A DNA stretch of 64,000 bases, taken from the NCBI GenBank assembly GCA_963726995.1, contig CAVSEP010000006.1, forward strand, positions 62,001 to 126,000, written 5' to 3'. Of this stretch, positions 8,974-16,035 are shown piece after piece. Position 1 is the first letter of the stretch, and each line of letters opens with the position of its first letter. This stretch comes from DAIDKA01 sp963726995 (GTDB taxonomy: Bacteria > Pseudomonadota > Gammaproteobacteria > Steroidobacterales > Steroidobacteraceae). Position numbers and translations under genes: made by a program. The notes under the pieces are model-generated. The model had not been told where the DNA came from. It worked only from the letters and a program-made list of their open reading frames with translations, and did no database searches.

Positions 8974-10384
8974 TCAGGCCGCGGCCATCAATGCCTCGAT
9001 GGCATCCGGATCCTTGGGCGCAGCGGCTGTCAGCACCTCCACGCCGTCCCGGGTGACCACCACATCATCCTCGATGCGGATGCCGATGTTGTCGAAGCGC
9101 CGCGGCACTCCCTTGAGTCCCGCGGGAATGTAGATGCCCGGCTCGATGGTCAGTGCCATGCCCGGCTCCAGCACCCGCCACTCGTCGCCCAGCTTGTAGT
9201 CGCCCACGTCGTGCACATCCATGCCCAGCCAGTGCCCGGTGCGATGCATGAAGAATCGCCGGTAGGCGCCTTTCTTCGCAAGCTTGGCCACGGAGCCCTT
9301 CAGCAGGCCCAGTTTCACCAGACCCTGCGTGACGACGTGCACGGCGGCCTCATGCGGATCGTTCCAGGAGCCGCCGGGACGCACGGCGCGGATGGCGGCC
9401 TCGTTCGCCGCCAGCACGATGTCATAGACCTCGCGCTGCGCCGGGGTGAAGCGGCCGTTCACCGGAAAGGTACGGGTAATGTCCGAGGCATAGTAGCCGT
9501 ACTCGCAGCCCGCATCGATCAGCAGCAGGTCGCCGCTCTTCAGGGGCTGGTTGTTCTCCCGGTAATGCAGGATGCAGGAGTTGGCGCCGCCGCCGACGAT
9601 CGGCTCGTAGGAGGTGTCGGCGTTGTGGCGGCGGAACTCATGCAGTATCTCGGCCATGATGCCGAACTCGCTGCCCCCCGGACGGCAGGCGCGCATGGCG
9701 CGGATATGGGCGCCGCTGGCGATGCGTGCGGATTCGCGCATCACCTCGACCTCGGCCCGCGACTTGGTGAGCCGCATGTCGTGCAGCACATAGTCCAGCG
9801 TCACGAATTCCTGCGGGGGGTGCTTGCCATGGCGCGCCTGGGTGCGCAGGCCGTTCAGCCAGCCGACCACCCGCTGGTCGAACTCCGGGTGGGTGCCCAT
9901 GGCATAGAACACCCGCGTGCGGTTCTCCATGAGCCCGGGCAGGATTTCATCGATATCGGTGATGGGGAAGGCATCATCGGCGCCGTACTGGCGGGTCGCG
10001 CCCTCGGTGCCGGCGCGCCGCCCGTCCCAGGTCTCCCGCTCCGGATCCCGATCGCGCACGAACAGCACGTACTGCGCCTGCTCGCGGCCCGGAACCAGCA
10101 CGGCCACCGACTCCGGTTCGCCGAATCCGGTCAGATACTGGAAATCGCTGTCCTGGCGATAGGCGTATTCGACATCGTTGTTGCGATGACGCACGGGCGC
10201 GGCCGGAATGATGGCGATGGAGTCGCGCCCCATCAGGCGCATCAGCTGCCGGCGCCGGCGCGCGAACTCCTCGCGGCTGATGCATCTTGGGCCTGGCCAG
10301 CAGCTTCGCGGGCGCCGGTGTCGGTGTCGGGACCCGGGAGCGCGCCCGGGATGAGGTGAGCGGTTTTGCGGCGTGGCGTGACAT
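8974..10384 (-). CDS. pepP: Xaa-Pro aminopeptidase (aminopeptidase P II), one frameshift near the N-terminus
   Basis: Dimanganese M24 peptidase that removes the N-terminal residue before proline. The five metal ligands are visible: two Asp in LIDAGCEYGYYASDITRTFP, His in HRTGHWLGMDVHDVG, Glu in TIEPGIY, and Glu in GIRIEDD. An extra base near 10282 (ATGCATC for ATGATC) separates the N-terminal ISREEFARRRRQLM, which is conserved in PepP, from the rest. Translation may start at ATG 10384, just after the ygfB stop, giving an unusual Ser/Arg/Pro-rich extension of about 33 residues, or at the ATG directly at the break (MISREEF). The second is closer to E. coli PepP. Confidence 0.93.
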
Positions 10385-10385
10385 A

Positions 10386-10943
10386 TCAGTGCAGGAGACC
10401 TTCGGGATGGCTGTCTTCCCGGCGTAGGGGTTCCAGTTCATCGAACAACAGCTGCACGCCGGCGCGCACGAACTCCACCAGTTCCGTGTAGGCCCCTTCG
10501 TTGGACTCCAGGCTCTCGGCGCTGTCGGCGGCGACGTGGGTGATCTCGGTCAGATCGCGCACCACTTCACCGACATCACCGGGCAGCAGGGTCGCATCGG
10601 TGAGGGAACTGGTGCCCAGGCCATAGAGGAAGCCCTGGCACCAGGCGCCCAGGGCTGCGGCGCGGGTCTCGATGTTCGTCTCATCGTCCGGCAGCAGCGG
10701 CGCGAATTGCATCTGCGCCTCCCGCAGCGCGACGCTGGTGCTCTGAAAGAGTTCCAGCAGCAGCCGGGTCGCCGCGGGGTCCGCGCCGCCATCGGGAAGG
10801 ATTTCCAGAATCCAGTCCTCGAATCGGTAGGCCACGGTGGAACACAGGCAACCCGACAATGTGCCGTGCGCCTCGGCGGCGTCGGTCAGGGAATGAGCCT
10901 GGTTCAGGACCTGCTGGATATGCTCATAGGCGGCGGCTTGCAT
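10386..10943 (-). CDS. ygfB: UPF0149 family protein YgfB
   Basis: 185-aa cytosolic protein of the YgfB/YecA UPF0149 family. Characteristic segments are HGTLSGCLC near residue 26, WCQGFLYGLG near 100, and an acidic C-terminal half with YTELVEFVRAGVQLLFDEL. It has no SEC-C zinc motif, so it is YgfB-like rather than YecA-like. It is first in the minus-strand run ygfB-pepP-ubiH-ubiI, and its start is 29 bp from the divergent zapA operon. In Pseudomonas, YgfB has been linked to regulation of resistance genes. No function can be derived from the sequence here. Confidence 0.9.
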   Translation of the reverse strand: MQAAAYEHIQQVLNQAHSLTDAAEAHGTLSGCLCSTVAYRFEDWILEILPDGGADPAATRLLLELFQSTSVALREAQMQFAPLLPDDETNIETRAAALGAWCQGFLYGLGTSSLTDATLLPGDVGEVVRDLTEITHVAADSAESLESNEGAYTELVEFVRAGVQLLFDELEPLRREDSHPEGLLH

Positions 10944-10972
10944 CCTTATGGATTATGCCTATAGTCGATCCT

Positions 10973-11203
10973 ATGAGCACCCCAGTGAATACCGAGCTCG
11001 ATCTCGAGCTCACCAGACTTGAATCCCGGGTGGACGAACTGGCCGCCCAGGTCGCGCAATTGCAGGAAGAGAATCGTGCACTGCGACAGCGCCACGACAT
11101 GCTCTCCACCGAACGCGCCTCGCTGCTGAACAAGAATGAGCAGGTGCGCGGCCGCGTGGAAGCCATGATCGGTCGCCTGAAGACGCTGGAGCACGGCGCA
11201 TGA
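10973..11203 (+). CDS. TIGR02449-type small coiled-coil protein upstream of zapA
   Basis: 76-aa protein predicted as a nearly continuous coiled coil: heptad-like LTRLESRVDELAAQVAQLQEE, then further leucine/charged heptads to the end. It resembles the TIGR02449 family found directly before zapA in many gammaproteobacteria, and in size and shape resembles ZapB-type division proteins. Its stop overlaps the zapA start (ATGA), so the two are translationally coupled. A role in Z-ring organisation with ZapA is inferred from context and is not shown by sequence. ATG 10973 was chosen because the coiled coil begins right after it. Confidence 0.8.
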   Translation: MSTPVNTELDLELTRLESRVDELAAQVAQLQEENRALRQRHDMLSTERASLLNKNEQVRGRVEAMIGRLKTLEHGA

Positions 11204-11517
11204 GCAGCACCGAACCCGCACGGGTCAGTGTTCGGATTCTGGAGAAGGAGTATTTCGTCGCCTGCCCGCATGAGGAGCGTGCGGCGCTGCTGGACGCGGC
11301 GGAGTTCCTGAGCGCGCGCATGCGTGAAATCCGGGACACCGGCAAGGTCGTGGGACTGGATCGGGTGGCCGTGATGGCCGCGCTGAATCTTGCCAACGAG
11401 TTACTGCGCAATCGTGACAGGGAATCCAAGGTCACGACCTCGGCGGTCACCCGGGTGCGCGCGGCGCGTGAACGCGCCGAACTGGCGCTGGCCCGCCACC
11501 CGCAGCTGGAGCTGTAG
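11200..11517 (+). CDS. zapA: Cell division protein ZapA
   Basis: 105-aa ZapA, which binds and bundles FtsZ filaments at midcell. The N-terminal globular part (VSVRILEKEYFVACPHEERAALLDAA, described here as residues about 9-34) is typical, as is the C-terminal amphipathic helix containing VAVMAALNLANELL. Length matches E. coli ZapA (109 aa). It overlaps the upstream coiled-coil gene by 4 bp and is followed by 6S RNA and fau, the conserved gammaproteobacterial order. Confidence 0.93.
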   Translation: MSSTEPARVSVRILEKEYFVACPHEERAALLDAAEFLSARMREIRDTGKVVGLDRVAVMAALNLANELLRNRDRESKVTTSAVTRVRAARERAELALARHPQLEL

Positions 11518-11556
11518 CCCTCACGGCTCGCCGGCGCGCCGCTTCCGCCATCGTGG

Positions 11557-11562
11557 TAAAAT
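11557..11562 (+). promoter_or_regulatory. -10 box of the 6S RNA promoter
   Basis: TAAAAT sits 9 bp before the predicted 5' end of 6S RNA (11572), a normal sigma-70 -10 position. No strong -35 box was recognised upstream; TTCCGC around 11533 is a weak candidate. Confidence 0.55.
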
Positions 11563-11571
11563 CCCGGTCGC

Positions 11572-11758
11572 GTCGCCTGCGGTGTTCGATTTCGTGCCGG
11601 GTTACCTCTCGACCTTAATTTAAACACCCAGGGATAGGGCTCGTGGGCAGAATTGTGCAGGTCCGACTTCGTGAGCGGAAAGCCTTACCTCCCTCAGCTC
11701 GTCCCACTTTGTTGCTCTGGTTCGAGAGCAACGGTTCGTACCGGCATCTGCGGGTGAC
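11572..11758 (+). ncRNA. ssrS: 6S RNA
   Basis: A roughly 187-nt noncoding stretch between zapA and fau, the conserved location of ssrS. The two ends form a long closing stem: the 5' GTCGCCTGCGGTGTTCG pairs with the 3' CGGCATCTGCGGGTGAC through Watson-Crick and G-U pairs with small bulges, as in E. coli 6S RNA, where CGGCATCTCGG occupies the same 3' position. A central open region and an inner hairpin (GTTGCTCTGGTTCGAGAGCAAC, about 11711-11732) fit the family shape. 6S RNA mimics an open promoter and binds sigma-70 RNA polymerase in stationary phase. The exact ends are estimated. Confidence 0.82.
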
Positions 11759-11773
11759 GCTCTGAATTCTCCG

Positions 11774-12361
11774 GTGCAAGACCGGACCGCCCTGCGCCGG
11801 CGCCTGAAGTCGCTGCGCCGGGCGGTACCCCCTGCCCAACGCCGCGCCGCCGCGCAGGCCGTCGCGCGCCATATCCGCCGGACCTTGAACCTGCGCCCCG
11901 GACTGCGAATTGCGCTCTATGCGCCCCTGCCCTCGGAACTGGATACCGCACCATTGATGCGCTTGGGTTTGCGGCATCGCTGCCGCATCTACCTGCCGCG
12001 CCTGACGGACCTGCGCCGCCGTCGCATGCAGTTCGTGGCAGCCGGCGGTCCCATGCGCCGCAATCACCTGGGCATCCTGGAACCGGTGCAGCTGCGCCGC
12101 CTGCCGGCGCGCGACCTCGACCTGGTGTTCGTTCCCCTGGTCGGCTTCGATGCCAGGGGCGAGCGCTTAGGCATGGGGGCGGGGTACTACGACCGTGCCT
12201 TCGCCTTTGCGCGCCTGCGGTGCCACTGGCGGCACCCGCGGCTCATCGGACTGGCCTATTCCTTCCAGCAGGTGCCCTTCATAGAGGGTGCCTCGCACGA
12301 CGTGCGCCTCGATGCCGTCATCACCGAACAGGGACCCATCACATGCAATTCTGGCTACTGA
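11774..12361 (+). CDS. fau: 5-formyltetrahydrofolate cyclo-ligase
   Basis: Also called ygfA/MTHFS. Converts 5-formyl-THF to 5,10-methenyl-THF using ATP. The 195-aa protein shows the ATP/folate-binding signature GMGAGYYDRAF near residue 135 and PLVGFDARGERLG just before it. The best start is GTG 11774, 15 nt beyond the 6S RNA end; co-transcription with 6S RNA is known for this locus in E. coli. The 3' end overlaps the EVE-domain gene by 19 bp. Confidence 0.92.
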   Translation: MQDRTALRRRLKSLRRAVPPAQRRAAAQAVARHIRRTLNLRPGLRIALYAPLPSELDTAPLMRLGLRHRCRIYLPRLTDLRRRRMQFVAAGGPMRRNHLGILEPVQLRRLPARDLDLVFVPLVGFDARGERLGMGAGYYDRAFAFARLRCHWRHPRLIGLAYSFQQVPFIEGASHDVRLDAVITEQGPITCNSGY

Positions 12362-12807
12362 AGACCGAACCGGACAGTTTCGGCATCGATGACCTGGAGC
12401 GTGCGCCGCGCAAGACGACCTCCTGGGATGGGGTGCGCAACTACCAGGCCCGCAACATGCTGCGCGACCAGATCAAGCGCGGCGACCAGGCCTTCCTGTA
12501 TCACTCGAGCTGCGAAAACCCTGGAATTACCGGCATTGTGGAGATCGTGAAGGCCGGCCATCCGGATGCCACGGCCTTCGATGCCAAGCACCATCACTAT
12601 GATCCCGACAGTGATCCGAAGAATCCGCGCTGGTATCTGGTGGACGTGAAACTGGTGCGCCGGCTGCCGCGAGTGATCACCCTGGAGGAGTTGCGCGCGC
12701 ATGCGGGGCGCGAACTTTCAGGGATGGTGCTGCTGCGTGCGGGCAATCGTCTGTCGGTAATGCCGGTCAGCGCGGAGCATTGGAAGGTCATCACCGCGAT
12801 GGTCTGA
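12343..12807 (+). CDS. EVE-domain (PUA-like) protein
   Basis: 154-aa single-domain EVE protein starting MQFWLLKTEPDSFGIDDL, with the conserved WDGVRNYQARN segment near residue 28 and FLYHSS near 52. EVE domains are PUA-like folds related to YTH readers of modified nucleobases and to thymocyte nuclear protein 1; the ligand of free-standing bacterial EVE proteins is not settled. The start lies within the last codons of fau, so the two are probably co-transcribed. Length is normal for the family (about 140-160 aa). Confidence 0.9.
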   Translation: MQFWLLKTEPDSFGIDDLERAPRKTTSWDGVRNYQARNMLRDQIKRGDQAFLYHSSCENPGITGIVEIVKAGHPDATAFDAKHHHYDPDSDPKNPRWYLVDVKLVRRLPRVITLEELRAHAGRELSGMVLLRAGNRLSVMPVSAEHWKVITAMV

Positions 12808-12853
12808 CCATCGCAAACTGAGTAGTGCGTCTCGCGCGCTTACTCCTTCTTGC

Positions 12854-12881
12854 TTGTAATTTCAATTCGCGTGCGTATACT
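12854..12881 (+). promoter_or_regulatory. Sigma-70-type promoter of the 16-codon Lys/Ala gene
   Basis: TTGTAA (12854-12859) and TATACT (12876-12881) are separated by 16 bp and lie 35 bp before the ATG at 12916, placing transcription start near 12888. Both hexamers are close to consensus, which is notable in this GC-rich genome. Confidence 0.65.
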
Positions 12882-12915
12882 CCGACCTCGGACTAACCCT
12901 AACTGGAGATCTATC

Positions 12916-12966
12916 ATGGCTAAGGCGAAAAAGAAGGCCAAGAAGAAAGCAGCGAAGAAGAAGTAG
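12916..12966 (+). CDS. Candidate 16-aa lysine/alanine-rich microprotein
   Basis: ATG at 12916 begins 16 codons that read MAKAKKKAKKKAAKKK and stop at TAG 12964-12966. A purine-rich Shine-Dalgarno (CTGGAG, 12903-12908) is placed correctly, and a near-consensus promoter lies upstream. The product has ten lysines, five alanines and the initial Met, like a free histone-H1/Hc1-type tail, so nucleic-acid binding or charge neutralisation is a reasonable guess but not shown. Two tetraloop hairpins follow directly. It is between the EVE gene and rpiA with its own signals, so it is not part of either. It could also be a leader peptide or the coding part of a small regulatory RNA. I do not recognise a named family. 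Confidence 0.6.
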   Translation: MAKAKKKAKKKAAKKK

Positions 12967-12972
12967 CTGCAA

Positions 12973-13005
12973 CCGGTGGACGCGGCAGCAATGCCGCGTC
13001 CCCGG
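12973..13005 (+). ncRNA. Strong hairpin with GCAA tetraloop after the microprotein gene
   Basis: GGACGCGGCA (12978-12987), loop GCAA, TGCCGCGTCC (12992-13001): ten perfect base pairs. CCGG on both sides extends the stem after a one-base bulge. There is no U-run, so it is not a simple intrinsic terminator. It lies 6 bp after the stop codon. Confidence 0.6.
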
Positions 13006-13020
13006 ATCGAAAGTAAGACC

Positions 13021-13053
13021 GACTGTGTGCCCGCGAAAGCGGGCACAGTCGTT
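13021..13053 (+). terminator. Second hairpin, GAAA tetraloop, followed by GTTT; possible terminator
   Basis: TGCCCGC (13028-13034), loop GAAA, GCGGGCA (13039-13045), extended by GACTG/CAGTC with a two-base bulge; GTTT follows. It is more terminator-like than the first hairpin but the T-run is short. It ends 41 bp before the rpiA start. Confidence 0.45.
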
Positions 13054-13093
13054 TCTGGGGTCCGCTGAAAGTTCATCGCATCCGAGCAGCACG

Positions 13094-13750
13094 ATGACGA
13101 ATACACTGGAAAACAAGCGCCGCGCGGCCCAGGCCGCCCTGCCCTGGCTGGCCGGCCACGAGGTCGTCGGCATCGGTACCGGCAGCACCGTGGATCACTT
13201 CATCGACCTGATCGCGCAGCAGCGCGGCGCGCTCAAGGCGGTGGTCTCCAGCTCCAACCAGTCCACCGCACGCCTCAAGGCGGCCGGCATCCCGGTGATG
13301 GACCTCAATGAAGTGGGGGAGCTGCCGGTCTATGTCGATGGGGCCGATGAGGCCAATGCGGCCCGCCAGCTCATCAAGGGCGGCGGCGGCGCCCTCACCC
13401 GCGAGAAGATCATCGCGGAAGTCTCCCGGGTGTTCGTCTGCATCGCCGATGCCAGCAAGCTGGTCTCGACCCTGGGAGCCTTCCCGCTGCCCATCGAAGT
13501 CATCCCCATGGCCCGGGCGCTGGTGGCCCGCAGACTCGGCGCGATCGGCGGCCGCCCCGTGCTGCGCGCCGGGTTCACCACCGACAACGGCAACCACATC
13601 CTCGACGTGCACGGCCTGAACATCACGGACCCGGCAGCGCTCGAGTCGGCGTTGAACCAGATTCCAGGCGTCGTGACCGTGGGGCTGTTCGCGCAGCGTC
13701 CGGCGGATGTGCTGCTGATAGGCAGCGAAACGGGTGTAAAACAGCTCTAA
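13094..13750 (+). CDS. rpiA: Ribose-5-phosphate isomerase A
   Basis: Interconverts ribose-5-P and ribulose-5-P in the pentose phosphate pathway. The 218-aa protein carries the RpiA signatures GIGTGSTVDHFI (about 28-39), VDGADEAN (about 80) and KGGGGALTREKI with the catalytic Glu and Lys region (about 94-105). ATG 13094 was chosen because the conserved MTNTLENKRRAAQAAL begins there; upstream codons fall in the hairpin region. Length is as in E. coli (219 aa). Confidence 0.95.
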   Translation: MTNTLENKRRAAQAALPWLAGHEVVGIGTGSTVDHFIDLIAQQRGALKAVVSSSNQSTARLKAAGIPVMDLNEVGELPVYVDGADEANAARQLIKGGGGALTREKIIAEVSRVFVCIADASKLVSTLGAFPLPIEVIPMARALVARRLGAIGGRPVLRAGFTTDNGNHILDVHGLNITDPAALESALNQIPGVVTVGLFAQRPADVLLIGSETGVKQL

Positions 13751-13767
13751 AGGGCGGTTTAATGGCG

Positions 13768-13789
13768 CCTGCTGATCCATCACAGCAGG
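13768..13789 (+). promoter_or_regulatory. Stem-loop overlapping the ribosome binding site of the PQQ dehydrogenase gene
   Basis: CCTGCTG (13768-13774), loop of 8, CAGCAGG (13783-13789). The 3' arm runs into the AGGGGGA Shine-Dalgarno (13787-13793) of the gene starting at 13797, so the stem could partly mask ribosome binding. No riboswitch family was recognised. Confidence 0.35.
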
Positions 13790-13796
13790 GGGATTC

Positions 13797-15644
13797 ATGT
13801 CGCAAGCCAGCCTTCTCATGCGCGGCCTCGCCGCGCTGCTCGCCATCGCACTCACCGGCATCGGCCACGCCCAGCAGGCCAGCCCCGGAGGGCAATGGCT
13901 CAGCTACAACAACCATCTCGACGGCCAGCGCTTCTCGCCGCTGAAGGAAATCACGCCGGCCAATGCCACGCAGCTGGGCGAGGTGTGCCGGGTGCAGATC
14001 GATGGTCCGACCTCGATGCATTCGGACCTGATCGTGGTCGACGGGGTCATCTATACGGGCACCGGCAGCGAGACGGTCGCCATCGATGCCACCCGTTGCA
14101 CCCTGCTCTGGCGCTACAGCTACACCCCGGACGACGATCGCAGTTCGCCCTCGACCCGCGGCGTCGCCGTGATGAACGGCCGGGTATACCGCGGCACCAG
14201 CGATGGCCGCCTCATCGCGCTGGACGCGGCGACCGGCAAGCTGCTGTGGAAGACCGTCATCGGCGCGCCGGGCCTGGGCGAATCCTCGGCCGCCGCGCCG
14301 CTGGCCTGGGGCGGGGTCGTCTACATGGGCATCAGCGGCAGTGAGCTGGGCGCGCGCGGGCGCGTCATGGCCCTCGATGCCCTGACGGGCCGCGAACTGT
14401 GGCGTTTCAATACCATTCCGATGGGCAAGGAGATCGGCGCGGAAACCTGGCAGCGGCCGGGCACCGCGAAGACCGGCGGCGGCGGGGTGTGGGGTGCCAT
14501 GACCCTCGATGTCTCCGCCGGCGAGCTGTTCGTGGCGACCGGCAATCCCTGGCCGGATATCGATAAGGCATATCGGCCGGGTGCCAATCTGTTCACCGAC
14601 TCCATCGTGGTGCTGGATGCGCGCACCGGCGCGCTGAAGTGGTGGCACCAGGGCACCCCCGAGGACTGGATGGACCTCGACATGGTCGCGCCCCCGGTGC
14701 TCTATCGCATCGACGGTGCGCGCGACTACCTGGTCTTCGGCGGCAAGGACGGCTACGTCACCGCGGTCGACCGGGACACGCACCAGCAGCTGTTTCGCGT
14801 GCCGGTGACGACCATCGAACGCATGCCGAAGCTGCCCACGAAGGAGGGTTCGCGCATGTGCCCGGGATATGCCGGGGGCGTGGAATGGAATGGTCCGGCC
14901 TACGACCGCCTCAATCATTCACTGGTGACCGGCGCGGTGGATGCCTGCTTCACGGTGAAGCTGGGTCCCGGCCCCACCACCTACAAGACCGGTGCCCCGA
15001 GCTTCGGCGGCTCGGTGGAACCGGTTGGGCCGACGACCGGCTGGATCACCTCCCTCGACAGCATCACCGGCGAGGTGCGCTGGAAGTACCACACCGAGAA
15101 GCCGGTGGTGGCCGGTATCACCCCGACGGCCGGCGGTGTGACCTTTGCCGGGGACCTGGGCGGCAATCTGTTCGTCTTCGACAGCAAGAGCGGCGCCGTC
15201 GTGAACAAGATCCAGACCGGCGGGGCGCTCGCCGGGGGTCTGGTCACCTACGAGGTCGGCGGGCGCCAGTACGTAGCCTTCGCCGACGGCAATATCTCGC
15301 GCAACGCCTTCGGTGCGCTCGGGCTGCCCAGCGTCGTGATCATGGCGTTGAACCCCAAGACCTTGGCGAATGCCGCGCCGGCCGCCGCCGCGGGTGCGCC
15401 CGATGCGGGGGCGGGCCGCCGCCTGTACTCCCAGGTGTGCGTGGCCTGCCATGGGCCGGAGGGCGCGCTGGTCTCCGACCACAAGCTCAGCGCCGCCGTC
15501 GCGAGGCAGGGGCGGGCCGCCACCATTGCCTACATCAAGAGTCCGAAACTGCCGATGCCGAAGATGTATCCGGACCTGCTCAATGAACAGAGCATCATCG
15601 ACGTCACCGAGTACCTTTATCAGCAATGGGGGCATCATGACTGA
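13797..15644 (+). CDS. PQQ-dependent quinohemoprotein-type dehydrogenase with C-terminal cytochrome c
   Basis: 615-aa periplasmic oxidoreductase. A signal peptide ends near residue 25 (GHAQQ). A beta-propeller of PQQ repeats follows, with motifs such as LIALDAATGKLLWKT, VMALDALTGRELWRF and VVLDARTGALKWWHQGTPEDWMD spread along residues 35-520. The C-terminal domain has one haem-binding CVACH (548-552) with candidate axial methionines in KLPMPKM. Such enzymes oxidise alcohols or sugars in the periplasm and pass electrons through the haem to the respiratory chain. Substrate cannot be told. The stop overlaps the following gene, and the next two genes are also coupled, suggesting one pathway. No pqq biosynthesis genes are in the window. 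Confidence 0.88.
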   Translation: MSQASLLMRGLAALLAIALTGIGHAQQASPGGQWLSYNNHLDGQRFSPLKEITPANATQLGEVCRVQIDGPTSMHSDLIVVDGVIYTGTGSETVAIDATRCTLLWRYSYTPDDDRSSPSTRGVAVMNGRVYRGTSDGRLIALDAATGKLLWKTVIGAPGLGESSAAAPLAWGGVVYMGISGSELGARGRVMALDALTGRELWRFNTIPMGKEIGAETWQRPGTAKTGGGGVWGAMTLDVSAGELFVATGNPWPDIDKAYRPGANLFTDSIVVLDARTGALKWWHQGTPEDWMDLDMVAPPVLYRIDGARDYLVFGGKDGYVTAVDRDTHQQLFRVPVTTIERMPKLPTKEGSRMCPGYAGGVEWNGPAYDRLNHSLVTGAVDACFTVKLGPGPTTYKTGAPSFGGSVEPVGPTTGWITSLDSITGEVRWKYHTEKPVVAGITPTAGGVTFAGDLGGNLFVFDSKSGAVVNKIQTGGALAGGLVTYEVGGRQYVAFADGNISRNAFGALGLPSVVIMALNPKTLANAAPAAAAGAPDAGAGRRLYSQVCVACHGPEGALVSDHKLSAAVARQGRAATIAYIKSPKLPMPKMYPDLLNEQSIIDVTEYLYQQWGHHD

Positions 15645-16035
15645 CAGCAACGAGGCGGTATTCGCCGCCGGCATGAAGATACGGCACGACATGTTCGGCT
15701 CCTCGGGGGCCGAGGAGCGTTACGCGCAGGCCAGCGACTTCACCCGACCGCTGGAGGATGTCGTCACCCGCTACTGCTTTGGTGAGACCTGGGCCCGGCC
15801 GGGCCTGGACCTCAAGACCCGCAGCCTCATCACCCTCGCCGCCCTGACGGCAATGTCCAAGCCCAATCAGATCAGGTTCCACGTCGCCGGTGCGCTGGCC
15901 AATGGCTGCAGCGTGGTGGAGATCCGCGAGACCCTGCTGCACACCATGGTCTATGCAGGCGTACCCTGCGGCGTTGAAGCGTTCAACGCTGCCACGGAGG
16001 TGCTGGCGCGCCATGCGGCCGCGGGCAAACCATGA
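15637..16035 (+). CDS. Carboxymuconolactone decarboxylase family protein
   Basis: 132-aa single-domain CMD protein. It has the 4-carboxymuconolactone decarboxylase type motif HVAGALANGCSVVEIRETLLH (about residues 82-102), with the single cysteine in GCS; there is no AhpD-type CxxC, so peroxidase activity is unlikely. PcaC-like enzymes decarboxylate gamma-carboxymuconolactone in the beta-ketoadipate pathway, but no pca genes are near, so the substrate is probably different. It overlaps the PQQ dehydrogenase by 8 bp and the next dehydrogenase by 4 bp. Confidence 0.85.
   Translation: MTDSNEAVFAAGMKIRHDMFGSSGAEERYAQASDFTRPLEDVVTRYCFGETWARPGLDLKTRSLITLAALTAMSKPNQIRFHVAGALANGCSVVEIRETLLHTMVYAGVPCGVEAFNAATEVLARHAAAGKP

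Noticed and set aside
12973..13053. Plain rho-independent terminators of the EVE gene
   Set aside because: They lie 165 bp or more after that gene, behind an independent promoter and small frame, and the first hairpin has no T-run.
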